Below, piece by piece: positions 15,058-23,169 of a DNA stretch of 64,000 bases. Each line of letters starts with the position of its first letter. Positions within the stretch are counted from its first letter, which is position 1. Under the pieces are notes generated by a model. It saw only the letters and a program-made list of their open reading frames with translations. It made no database searches and was not told where the DNA came from. Source of the stretch: Bacillota bacterium (lineage in GTDB: Bacteria; Bacillota; Clostridia; Christensenellales; Pumilibacteraceae); contig WRLT01000001.1 in assembly GCA_009777485.1 (NCBI GenBank), positions 62,001 to 126,000 of the forward strand, written 5' to 3'. A program made the translations under genes and the position numbers.

Positions 15058-15858
15058 CTAATCAAAGCTTTCTTTGTATACTTCGGATTTTGGTAAGCCG
15101 TATTCGGCGGCAATCATTTTTACGGCATCTTTTTTATCCGTGCCCGCCTCAACCAACGCGGCAATTTTTTGGCGGATACTTTCGGGCGTTACGGCGGCAA
15201 CTTTCAGCTTAAAGCCCTCTACCACCAGTGTAAGCTCGCCCGCTTGCGTAAAATCGGGCGTTTCTCCTAACGTAAAGCGCGTAACAGATTCAAACTTTTT
15301 GCTAATTTCGCGCACCAGCGCGGCGCGGCGCGCGCCCAAATGCTGAAATAAAAAGTCTAAATCTTTTTGCACATCGTGTACGGCGATATAAAATATCAAA
15401 GAGGCTTGCAACTCTTTAAATTTTTGAATGTGCTTGTTTTTATCGGCTTTTTTGTGCGGCAAAAAGCCCGCCATGCAAAACGCGGACGCATCCAGTCCGC
15501 TTAGCACCAGCGCGGATACGGCGGCGCACGGAATACCCGCCGCCGAAAACGGCAGCTTGTGTGCAATCAGCGCGTCCACCAACGCATGGCCGGGGTCGGA
15601 AATTAGCGGAACGCCCGCGTCGGAAATAACGGCTATAATTTTTCCGTCTTTTAGCTTTTGGATAATCTCTTGCGTTTTTTGACGTTCGGAAAATTTTTGA
15701 TATTCAAAAACGGGCTTTTTAATGTTATAGTGGCTTAAAAGCTTTAACGAATGACGCGGATTTTCGGCGTAGATACAATCCGCCTCCCCCAAAATTTCTA
15801 CGGCGCGGTACGTAATTTCTTTTAAATTGCCGATGGGCGTTGCAACAAAATACAGCAT
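15058..15858 (-). CDS. rsmI: 16S rRNA (cytidine-1402-2'-O)-methyltransferase
   Basis: Tetrapyrrole-methylase fold protein of 266 residues that methylates C1402 in the ribosomal decoding site. It opens with the diagnostic ATPIGNL at 6-12, has SDAGVPLISDPG near 80-91, and ends with the short C-terminal helical domain. Two usually invariant motifs differ: EDTRH reads ENPRH, and the PGPCA segment reads GIPCA. It lies 6 nt after hpt and is probably cotranscribed with tilS and hpt. Activity is likely but less certain because of the changed motifs. Confidence 0.92.
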   Translation of the reverse strand: MLYFVATPIGNLKEITYRAVEILGEADCIYAENPRHSLKLLSHYNIKKPVFEYQKFSERQKTQEIIQKLKDGKIIAVISDAGVPLISDPGHALVDALIAHKLPFSAAGIPCAAVSALVLSGLDASAFCMAGFLPHKKADKNKHIQKFKELQASLIFYIAVHDVQKDLDFLFQHLGARRAALVREISKKFESVTRFTLGETPDFTQAGELTLVVEGFKLKVAAVTPESIRQKIAALVEAGTDKKDAVKMIAAEYGLPKSEVYKESFD

Positions 15859-15864
15859 AGTTGT

Positions 15865-16389
15865 TTACTCCAAATTAAATAGCGCGGGCAGATTGCGGTA
15901 ACGCTGCGCGTAATCTAAGCCGTAGCCGACTACAAAATGCGGCTTAGTAAGCGTAAAGGCGGTATAGTCGGGGCGCACGTCTTGCACGCGGGCAGCAGGC
16001 TTATCTACTAAGCAGCATGCGCGCACCGACGCCGCATTTTTTTGGGCAAAATATTGTTTTAAAAAGCTTAGCGTATGCCCCTCGTCTACAATATCCTCTA
16101 TAATCAATACGTCCTTGCCGCTTACGTCCTCGCAAATGTCGCACACAAGCTTTGCGCTGCCGCAGCTTTTGGTTTCGTTACCGTAAGAGGAAAGGCGGAT
16201 AAAGGCGCACAGTGCGTTACTGCCTAATTTTTTAACTAAGTCCGAAAAAAACATAAACGCGCCTTTCAGCACGCACACGCACAAAAAATCCTTTTCTTCG
16301 CCGTAATCAAGGCGGATTTGCAAGGCAAGCTCGTCTATGCGGCGGGCAATTTCCTGTGCGCTGTATAACAGGCTAAGCTTATTTTTCAC
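15865..16389 (-). CDS. hpt: Hypoxanthine phosphoribosyltransferase
   Basis: Purine salvage enzyme making IMP/GMP from hypoxanthine or guanine and PRPP. The PRPP-binding motif is VLIIEDIVDEGHTL at 94-107. The 174 residues are the usual length. Its ATG overlaps the tilS stop by 4 nt (ATGA), so translation is coupled. The tilS-hpt pair is a conserved Firmicute arrangement. Confidence 0.95.
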   Translation of the reverse strand: MKNKLSLLYSAQEIARRIDELALQIRLDYGEEKDFLCVCVLKGAFMFFSDLVKKLGSNALCAFIRLSSYGNETKSCGSAKLVCDICEDVSGKDVLIIEDIVDEGHTLSFLKQYFAQKNAASVRACCLVDKPAARVQDVRPDYTAFTLTKPHFVVGYGLDYAQRYRNLPALFNLE

Positions 16390-17375
16390 GATTTTTGTTT
16401 CTCCGTTTTTGAAAACTTGTTAGATTTAGAAAACAGCACAATACTGCCCGCTTGCTTTACGGCGCGGAATTTGGCAGGCAGGTCTATGCCTGCGTGTTCG
16501 TCGGCGAATTGCAGGGCGATAATTAGTTCTATATGCTTGCGCTGCAATAGGCGGGCTATGTGCGGGGGCAAGGCGTGCGTGATGTGCCGCGCCGCCGCAG
16601 CGGGGTTTTTAAGCTTGTCTAAGGATACAGTGTATACGCCGTCTTGCACGGCACTGTGCTGCCCCGCCGCGCCCGCGTCTATAAAGGCAAGCGCGGTGCG
16701 GGCGTCTTGTGAAAGGTTAATCAGCGCGTTTTCTGCACCTGTGTAGCGCTGCTTAATGCGCGGCAAAATTTCGTTGCGGATAAAGTTGCGCGTGTAGGTA
16801 TTGTCGGTGTTGGTTTCGTCCTGTGTAAATGGGAGTTCGTTTTGGGAAATATAGCGGACGATTTCGTCTTTTTGTACGTCTAACAGCGGACGCAGTAAAA
16901 AGCCTTCGTGCAGCATTTCCATGCCGCACAAGCCTTGCAAACCGCAGCCGCGCAACAGGTGCATGAATATAGATTCGGCGTTATCGGACGCATGGTGCGC
17001 CGTTAAAACCTTATCGGCGGTTTTTTCGGCTACAAGCAATGCAAAAATTTTTTTACGCGCCTCCCGCGCCGCAGTTTCTAGGCTAGCGCCGCTTTTTTTT
17101 GCCAACGCGGGTACGTTGACGGCGTAGGGCAAAAACGTAACGCCGTGCCGCAAGCAAAACTCTTGCACAAATTGTACATCGTGCGCCGATTCGGCGCGGA
17201 TTTGATGGTCTACGGACACTACGCGCAAATTTTGTTTTTTGATAAAGGGCGCGTTTAACGCAAGGCTTAACAAGCACATAGAATCCGCGCCGCCGCTTAC
17301 GGCAACGGCTAACTTTTCGTTAGGCTTAGTGTGCGCCTTAATATTTTTTTCGAACCTTTCGCGGATATCACCCAT
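16386..17375 (-). CDS. tilS: tRNA(Ile)-lysidine synthetase
   Basis: Modifies C34 of tRNA-Ile(CAU) to lysidine so that it reads AUA. The PP-loop is AVSGGADSMCLL at 25-36, followed by VDHQIRAES and the LTAHHASDNAESIFMHLLRG core. At 329 residues it is about 100 shorter than the common Firmicute form; the C-terminal tRNA-binding domain is reduced or missing. Its ATG is seven bases from a -10 box and has no properly spaced ribosome site, so initiation may be leaderless. First gene of the tilS-hpt-rsmI operon. Confidence 0.92.
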   Translation of the reverse strand: MGDIRERFEKNIKAHTKPNEKLAVAVSGGADSMCLLSLALNAPFIKKQNLRVVSVDHQIRAESAHDVQFVQEFCLRHGVTFLPYAVNVPALAKKSGASLETAAREARKKIFALLVAEKTADKVLTAHHASDNAESIFMHLLRGCGLQGLCGMEMLHEGFLLRPLLDVQKDEIVRYISQNELPFTQDETNTDNTYTRNFIRNEILPRIKQRYTGAENALINLSQDARTALAFIDAGAAGQHSAVQDGVYTVSLDKLKNPAAAARHITHALPPHIARLLQRKHIELIIALQFADEHAGIDLPAKFRAVKQAGSIVLFSKSNKFSKTEKQKS

Positions 17376-17382
17376 CCGCCTA

Positions 17383-17412
17383 ATTGTAACACAATAAGGC
17401 AGAAAAAAGCAA
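17383..17412 (-). promoter_or_regulatory. tilS promoter
   Basis: TTGCTT (17407-17412), 18-bp spacer, TACAAT (17383-17388), seven bases before ATG 17375. Confidence 0.55.
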
Positions 17413-17422
17413 GAGGTTTATA

Positions 17423-17620
17423 GAGAATGGAGAATGGAAAATGGAAAATGGAGAATTTCGGTTAAGGCTTAAAAATAAATAGCGATAATATGGTAAAAGG
17501 CAGGTGTTTTTTGCATCCTTTTTGCACCCTATTTGCATCCTTTTTGGGGGAATTTTTTAACGGCTTTTTACTTTAAAAACTTAGCCGACATTCTCCATTC
17601 TCCATTTTCCATTCTCCATT
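17423..17620. repeat. 198-bp element bounded by ATGGAGAATGG/CCATTCTCCAT repeats
   Basis: The left edge is GAGAATGG repeated as GAGAATGGAGAATGG and GGAAAATGG variants (17423-17461); the right edge is the complementary ATTCTCCATTCTCC series (17587-17620). Inside, subterminal segments GAGAATTTCGGTTAAGG and GACATTCTC preceded by CTTAGCC are also related. It contains a 3.5-copy tandem repeat and no open frame. The same ends bound 32536-32865. Together with the terminator it accounts for the gene-free 17376-17789 interval. Confidence 0.75.
17508..17546. repeat. 11-bp tandem repeat TTTTTGCATCC
   Basis: Three full units with small changes (TTTTTGCATCC, TTTTTGCACCC, TATTTGCATCC) and a partial fourth, inside the 17.4-kb element. 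Confidence 0.7.
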
Positions 17621-17680
17621 AAATAAAGCCCTATATTTCTATTATACCATGCTTGTCAAGCCCCCCCTTTTTTAGTAAGG

Positions 17681-17723
17681 GAATAATTAATAAAGACAGC
17701 ATTTTTTACAGCGCCGTCTTTAT
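17681..17723 (-). terminator. Possible topA terminator
   Basis: On the minus strand ATAAAGAC pairs with GTCTTTAT across an imperfect inner GGC/GCT stem, followed by TAATTATT. It lies about 70 nt after topA. The T-run is interrupted, so it is only a candidate. Confidence 0.4.
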
Positions 17724-17789
17724 CAATATGAATGGAGGATGAAGATATTTTTGCAACCCGTGTAAACTTTGTGCGGATAACTATGTTTT

Positions 17790-20138
17790 TTAGTTGTCGG
17801 TTTTGGATTTGTAGGTGCAGTCTTTTTTTCCGCAAACTTTATACGCGCCGTCTTTATAATTGCGCAAAACTGTAAAGCCGCCGCATTGGGGGCATTTGTC
17901 GGCTAATACGGGCGCGGACGAAGTGAACGGGCAGTCGGGGTAGCCGTTGCAGCCGTAAAATATGCTTTTGCGGGTGGTGATTTTTTTTAAATCCTTGCCG
18001 CATTCGGGGCAAACTCCCGCAGGAACGGCGTCTGCCTTTGATTCGGGGTTTTTGATGTTTTTGCACGCAGGATAGCCCGTACAGCCGTAAAACGGGCCGA
18101 ACTTTCCTTGACGCAAACGCATTTCTTTGCCGCATTTATCGCAAATAATTTCTTGCTCTTGCACCGTTTTAACCCCTGTTACCGCTTGCGCGCCGTCGAA
18201 ATTGCCGCCCGCGTCCTGTTCGGGCGGCGCGTCTGCTTCGCCGCTGCTGAGAACTGCCCCGCTGTTTGCGTTTGGCTCGTCCAGCTGTTTGGTGTTGCGG
18301 CATTTAGGAAAGGCGGGGCATGCCAAAAATCTGCCGTAGCGTCCCGTCTTTATGTGCATGTTCGCGCCGCATTTGTCGCAAATTATATCGGTTTTAACGT
18401 CGGGTGCTTTTAACGAAAAGCCGTCGCCCAAAGCGTGCGCGATTTTTTCTTCAAAGCCGTCGTAAAATTTAGCTACTACGCTTTGCCATTCTACGCCGCC
18501 GTCCTCTATTTTATCTAGGTTTTCTTCCATTTGGGCAGTAAAGGCAACGTCTATAATATCGGGAAAATATTTAACTAGCATATCGTTTACCTTTTCGCCT
18601 AACGGCGTAGGGATTAAAAACTTGCCTATTTTGCCGTTTTCGTCCTTTTTAGTAACGTACTCGCGCGACGACAAAATGGTTACGGTGGGCGTGTACGTAG
18701 CGGGGCGGCCTATCCCCTTTTCTTCCATTGCTTTAACCAACGCGGCCTCTGTGTAGCGGGCAGGCGGCTTTGTAAACTTTTGCTCGAATTTATATTCTTT
18801 AAAGTTAAGCACTTCGCCCTCGCGCAAATCGGGCAGCTTAGCCGCCGTTTCGTCGTCTTCGTTTTTGTTGTCCTCGTGCATACTGTATACTACGGTATAG
18901 CCTGCAAACAGCGGCGTTTTTCCGTTTACCTTAAACGTATACGCGCCCGCGCCGATTTCTACCGATAAAGAGTTATATTGCGCGTCGCTCATTTGACTTG
19001 CTAAAAAGCGTTCGTAGATTAGCTTGTACAATCTGTAATGCTCTTTTTTTAACATGCCTTTTAAGCTTTCGGGCGTGCGTTCGGGCGATATAGGACGAAT
19101 CGCCTCGTGCGCGTCCTGCGCGCCCTTTTTAGAGGCGTAAAAGTTAGGCTTTTCGGGAATAAACTCGTTGCCGTAGGTTTGCGCGATAAAGCTGCGTGCC
19201 TCGTTGATGGCGTCGGGCGCAACACGCGTGGAGTCGGTACGCACGTAGGTAACTAACGCAACCTTTCCCTCGCTGCCCAGCTCTACGCCTTCGTAGAGAT
19301 TTTGCGCGATTAGGGTGGTTTGGCTAAGCGAATACGAAAGCTTGTTAAGTGCGTCTTGCTGCAAGGTGGACGTGATAAACGGCGCGGGCGGACGTGAACG
19401 CGTAATGGATTTTTTAACGCTTGTAACGGTGTACGGTTTGCCGTTTAATTCTGCAACCGCCGCGTCTACCTCTCCGCGTGAGGTAAGCTTGATTTTTTTG
19501 CCGTCCTTTTGAAACAACGCGGCTTTAACAAGCAGTGCATCGCCGCTTTTATGCAGCATAGAGAAAAACGGCCAATATTCTTCGGGCTTAAAGCTGCGGA
19601 TTTCGCGCTCGCGCTCTACTACAAGGCGCAGCGTAGCCGATTGAACGCGCCCCGCCGAAAGCTTGTTTTGAATTTTTTTGCACAATACGGGCGAAAGCTT
19701 GTACCCGACAAGGCGGTCAAGTACGCGGCGCGCTTGCTGTGCGTCTACTAAGCTGATATCTATTGCGCGGGGGTTTTGCAGCGCGGCGGTAACGGCTTTT
19801 TTAGAAATTTCGTTAAAGACAATGCGGATTTTTTGGTTAGGGTCTACGCCTAAAATTTGTGCGACGTGCCACGAAATCGCCTCTCCCTCGCGGTCGGGGT
19901 CGGTGGCAAGTAAAACCTCGTCTGCTTTTACGGCCTCTGCCCGCATACGCTCTACGATATCGGACTTATCGTCCATAACCACATATTTCGGCGCGAAGTT
20001 TTCTTTAACATTAACCGCAAGCGTGCGCTGCGGCAAATCGCGGATATGCCCCTTAGTTGCAAAAACTCGGTAGCCTTTTCCTAGATATTTTTCGATGGTT
20101 TCTTTTTTTCCTGCGCCTTCGATGATGATTAGCTTCAT
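17790..20138 (-). CDS. topA: DNA topoisomerase I
   Basis: Type IA topoisomerase relaxing negative supercoils. The 782 residues comprise the N-terminal Toprim domain (acidic ATDPDREGE at 78-86), the catalytic Tyr298 in TYVRTDSTR, and four C-terminal Cys4 zinc ribbons (about 590-780). The opening motif, usually ESPAKAKTI, reads EGAGKKETI; the catalytic Glu7 and the phosphate-binding Lys11 are kept. An acidic linker rich in Gly, Asp and Ala separates ribbons one and two. It starts 5 nt after dprA ends, a common topA-dprA pairing. Confidence 0.96.
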   Translation of the reverse strand: MKLIIIEGAGKKETIEKYLGKGYRVFATKGHIRDLPQRTLAVNVKENFAPKYVVMDDKSDIVERMRAEAVKADEVLLATDPDREGEAISWHVAQILGVDPNQKIRIVFNEISKKAVTAALQNPRAIDISLVDAQQARRVLDRLVGYKLSPVLCKKIQNKLSAGRVQSATLRLVVEREREIRSFKPEEYWPFFSMLHKSGDALLVKAALFQKDGKKIKLTSRGEVDAAVAELNGKPYTVTSVKKSITRSRPPAPFITSTLQQDALNKLSYSLSQTTLIAQNLYEGVELGSEGKVALVTYVRTDSTRVAPDAINEARSFIAQTYGNEFIPEKPNFYASKKGAQDAHEAIRPISPERTPESLKGMLKKEHYRLYKLIYERFLASQMSDAQYNSLSVEIGAGAYTFKVNGKTPLFAGYTVVYSMHEDNKNEDDETAAKLPDLREGEVLNFKEYKFEQKFTKPPARYTEAALVKAMEEKGIGRPATYTPTVTILSSREYVTKKDENGKIGKFLIPTPLGEKVNDMLVKYFPDIIDVAFTAQMEENLDKIEDGGVEWQSVVAKFYDGFEEKIAHALGDGFSLKAPDVKTDIICDKCGANMHIKTGRYGRFLACPAFPKCRNTKQLDEPNANSGAVLSSGEADAPPEQDAGGNFDGAQAVTGVKTVQEQEIICDKCGKEMRLRQGKFGPFYGCTGYPACKNIKNPESKADAVPAGVCPECGKDLKKITTRKSIFYGCNGYPDCPFTSSAPVLADKCPQCGGFTVLRNYKDGAYKVCGKKDCTYKSKTDN

Positions 20139-20143
20139 GTTGA

Positions 20144-21232
20144 TTAATTCCTAACTCTGTATTTGTTGTTCGGCAGCCGCACTATCGCGTCCTTAACCTC
20201 CATAGAGGTTAGTACGCCCAGCAGCTCCGACGCTGTAAGGTTGCTGTTTTCTATCAGCTCGTCAAAGCCCGATTCGCCCGACACTAGTAGATTATAAACC
20301 TTTTGCTCGTAAAAGTCTAGTTGTAAGGCGGGTAAAATTGAGGGAATTTTTGTGTTTTTATAAGAAAAATAATTGATAATATCCTGTGTGCCGCTTAGCA
20401 GCGACGCGCCTTTTTGAATTAAGGCGTTAGTGCCTGCCGACTTAGGGCTAGTGATAGGGCCGGGTACGGCAAAGACTTCTCTGCCTTGTTCTAGGGCGCG
20501 GTCGGCGGTAATCAGCGCGCCGCTAGAAACGGCGGCCTCTACAATAATAACGCCGTCGCATAAGCCCGAAATGATGCGGTTGCGCTCTGGAAAGGTGTAT
20601 TTTGCCGCGGCGGTTTGCGGCGGGTACTCTCCTACCGTTAAGCCTTCGGCGCAAATTCTTTGGTACAGCTTTTGATTGTCGGCGGGATAAAAGTTTGCAT
20701 GCCCCATGCCTAGCACCGCTATGGTTTTTCCTCCCGCTTTTAAGGCGGCCTCGTGTGCGAAAGCGTCTATGCCCGTAGCCAGGCCGCTTACTACGGTGAT
20801 GTTATAGTCGGTTAGTTCGGAGGCGAATTTAAAAGCGTTTTCTTTTCCGTAGTGCGAACAGCGGCGCATGCCTACAATTGCCAAACACGTAGTGTTAAGT
20901 AAGGAAATATCGCCCTTGTAATACAGCCCCGACGGCGGGCAAACCTCGCGCTGCTTTAACCGCTGAGGAAAAGCGTCGTCGCTAAAAGCTAAAAATTGAA
21001 CCCCGTGCTTATGTAGCCCGTCATAGCTTGCGTACAGCTTATCGGCATCTGCGTATTCTTTAAGCAGCGCGTGCTGCGCCTCGCCCGTCAGCGCACCGAT
21101 TTTTTCGTCTTTTTTTACGCGCTCAAACAATTCATGCGGCGCGTAAATTTCTAACAATTTCGCCATGCGAATCGGTGAAACCCTGCACAGCGAAAGCCAG
21201 TAATATAGATGATGAACGGATACTTCTTTCAA
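20144..21232 (-). CDS. dprA: DNA-processing protein DprA
   Basis: Loads RecA on incoming single-stranded DNA during transformation. The Rossmann core has GMRRCSHYG and VSGLATGIDAFAHEAAL (about 150-172); the C-terminal 70 residues form a winged helix (FDELIENSNLTASELLGVLTSME). Length 362 is normal. The start is a TTG preceded by AAGGAG at a gap of six; no in-frame ATG near it fits. It lies between comM and topA, and a hairpin array fills its upstream spacer. Confidence 0.95.
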   Translation of the reverse strand: MKEVSVHHLYYWLSLCRVSPIRMAKLLEIYAPHELFERVKKDEKIGALTGEAQHALLKEYADADKLYASYDGLHKHGVQFLAFSDDAFPQRLKQREVCPPSGLYYKGDISLLNTTCLAIVGMRRCSHYGKENAFKFASELTDYNITVVSGLATGIDAFAHEAALKAGGKTIAVLGMGHANFYPADNQKLYQRICAEGLTVGEYPPQTAAAKYTFPERNRIISGLCDGVIIVEAAVSSGALITADRALEQGREVFAVPGPITSPKSAGTNALIQKGASLLSGTQDIINYFSYKNTKIPSILPALQLDFYEQKVYNLLVSGESGFDELIENSNLTASELLGVLTSMEVKDAIVRLPNNKYRVRN

Positions 21233-21240
21233 TTATTCTC

Positions 21241-21404
21241 CTTTTAATGAAGTCGCAAACAAGTTTGCTTATGAAGTCGGCTTTGCCTTATGAAGTGTTG
21301 CCTAGCGCAACATGAAGTGAAGTGCCAAAATCCAACCGCAATGCGAACTTGTTCGCACTTCATGCGCCAGCGCACTTCATGCCTTCATGCCGTAGGCACT
21401 TCAT
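21241..21404. repeat. Array of short hairpins joined by ATGAAGT / ACTTCAT linkers
   Basis: Four rightward units begin with ATGAAGT and carry different small palindromes (GCAAAC-aa-GTTTGC, GGC-ttt-GCC, GTTGC-ctagc-GCAAC), followed by three units in the opposite sense ending in ACTTCAT (GCGAAC-tt-GTTCGC, GCGC-ca-GCGC, TGCC-gta-GGCA). The linker is constant while the hairpin arms differ, so it is not a simple tandem repeat. It fills the dprA-comM spacer. Confidence 0.8.
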
Positions 21405-21444
21405 TAGTGGTTAATTACGCGCTTTGGCGCGTAATTAACCACTA
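21405..21444. other. Perfect 18-bp hairpin overlapping the comM stop codon
   Basis: TAGTGGTTAATTACGCGC and its exact complement are separated by TTTG. The outermost three bases of one arm are the comM stop codon (TAG on the minus strand). No T-run follows, so intrinsic termination is doubtful; protection of the mRNA 3' end or a repeat insertion at the stop are alternatives. Confidence 0.75.
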
Positions 21445-22965
21445 CCTTCGGTCTAAACAGCGGTAGCTTAACGCCTCCGACACGTGCGCAAATTGAATGC
21501 TTTCGGATGCGGCTAAATCGGCAATTGTCCGCGCTACCTTTAATACGCGGGTATAGGCGCGGACGGAAAGCCCTAATTTATCAAAGGCTTTGCGGATTAG
21601 CATTTCGCTTTTTTCGTCCAGCGCGCAGTGTTTTTCCATAAGCTCGGAATCTAGTCCTGCGTTGTTGGTAATGCCCGTATGTGCGTACCGCACGCTTTGC
21701 AATTGCCGCGCCGCGTTTACCCGTGCGCGGATAACGTCCGAACCCTCGCTTTGCGCGCCTTTAATATCGTCATAGGATACGTTTTCTGCTTCGATGTGCA
21801 TGTCGATACGGTCTAACAGCGGCCCCGACAGCTTAGCGGTATATTTGTTGATTTGCGCGGGCGTACAGCCGCACTGCTTAACAGACGAACCTTGAAATCC
21901 GCAGGGGCAAGGGTTCATGCCCGAAACCAACATAAAGTCGGCCGGATAATGCACGGCGCGGCTAGCACGCGAAATTAGGATAGACTTGTTTTCTAACGGT
22001 TGGCGCAGCACCTCTAACACCTGCCGCGTATATTCGGGCAGTTCGTCTAAAAACAATACGCCGTTGTGCGCCAGCGAAATTTCGCCCGGCGTTGCCTTTG
22101 CGCCGCCGCCTGTGATAGAGATTTGAGAGGCGGTATGGTGCGGAGCGCGGAACGGGCGCGTAGTTACAATGCCCTCGCCTGCGGGCAATAAGCCTGCGAC
22201 TGAATGAATTTTGGTGGTTTCCATCGCCTCTTCCGCCGTCATATCGGGCAGGATGGACGGCAAGCATTTGGCAAGCATGGTTTTGCCCGAACCCGGCGGG
22301 CCGATTAGTAAAATGTTGTGTCCGCCCGCCGCAGCGATTTCCATAGCGCGGCGCGCAAAGCTTTGCCCCTTTATGTACATAAAATCTTCTTTAAACCTGC
22401 GCCCCTGCTGTGCGGCAGAAAACTCGCGCGGCGGTACGGGCGTGTAGCCTTGCGGCGCGGATAAAAAGGAAATTACTTCGGATAACGAATCTAACGCGAA
22501 CACGTCCGCGCCGCGTATAAAGGCGGCTTCGGCGGCGTTTTGCGACGGAATAACAAACCGCTTAAAGCCCTTTGCGGCGGCGGAAATTAACAGCGGTAAA
22601 ATTCCGCGCACGGGGCGCAGATAGCCGTCTAAAGATAGCTCCCCTATAAAAACCGTGCCGTCTGAGGCAGGAATAAGCGGAATTTGTTCGGTGGCGCACA
22701 GAATGGCCAGTGCGATGGCTAAATCAAACAGCGAACCTTCTTTTTTGGTGTCGGCGGGGGCTAAATTAACCGTAACGTGCTGCGACGCATACGAAAATCC
22801 GCTGTTTTTAATCGCACTGCGCACGCGCTCTTTTGCTTCTTTTATGGACGTATCGGGCAAGCCGACAAGCTCGGTGCCCGGCAAACCCGAACGCACGTCC
22901 GTTTCTACCATAACCTTAAACCCGTCAATTCCGCTTAGCCCAAAGCATTTAACCTTTGCAAACAA
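21442..22965 (-). CDS. comM: Mg-chelatase-like AAA+ helicase ComM/YifB
   Basis: In competent bacteria ComM is a hexameric helicase that extends branch migration of transforming DNA. The N-terminal domain (about 1-180, GLPGTELVGLPD) resembles the ChlI/Lon fold. The AAA+ core has Walker A GPPGSGKTM at 222-230 and Walker B VLFLDELPE, followed by the CPCG cysteine segment and the C-terminal Mg_chelatase_C region. The start is TTG with GGGAG six bases upstream. It sits next to dprA, as in many genomes. Confidence 0.93.
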   Translation of the reverse strand: MFAKVKCFGLSGIDGFKVMVETDVRSGLPGTELVGLPDTSIKEAKERVRSAIKNSGFSYASQHVTVNLAPADTKKEGSLFDLAIALAILCATEQIPLIPASDGTVFIGELSLDGYLRPVRGILPLLISAAAKGFKRFVIPSQNAAEAAFIRGADVFALDSLSEVISFLSAPQGYTPVPPREFSAAQQGRRFKEDFMYIKGQSFARRAMEIAAAGGHNILLIGPPGSGKTMLAKCLPSILPDMTAEEAMETTKIHSVAGLLPAGEGIVTTRPFRAPHHTASQISITGGGAKATPGEISLAHNGVLFLDELPEYTRQVLEVLRQPLENKSILISRASRAVHYPADFMLVSGMNPCPCGFQGSSVKQCGCTPAQINKYTAKLSGPLLDRIDMHIEAENVSYDDIKGAQSEGSDVIRARVNAARQLQSVRYAHTGITNNAGLDSELMEKHCALDEKSEMLIRKAFDKLGLSVRAYTRVLKVARTIADLAASESIQFAHVSEALSYRCLDRR

Positions 22966-23006
22966 TATATACTCCCGTAAATAGTTTTAACTCCCCCTCC
23001 CCCACG

Positions 23007-23167
23007 AACCTGTATTCGTGAAATAACAATAGCGGATTTTCGGAATATTTTTGTTTTATTTAAGCGATTTCGACAACGCCGTACTAGCGGTACGGCTAGG
23101 AGAATAAGCGCAAAATAAAGCAAAAAGAACCGAAAAGATGCTGTTGGAATTTTAATGAATACAGGTT
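23007..23167. repeat. 161-bp palindromic element, family II, copy 2
   Basis: Terminal inverted repeats AACCTGTATTC / GAATACAGGTT; interior matches 7019-7180, including the unchanged core CGCCGTACTAGCGGTACGG. When read on the minus strand it begins two bases after the stop codon of the gene ending at 23170. Confidence 0.85.
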
Positions 23168-23169
23168 AT

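Noticed and set aside
17423-17620. Short repeated units that look at first like a CRISPR array
   Set aside because: The repeats are only 9-11 bp and directly abutting, with no unique spacers of about 30 bp and no cas genes. The same holds for the hairpin arrays at 21.2 and 28.9 kb. No CRISPR array was seen in the window.
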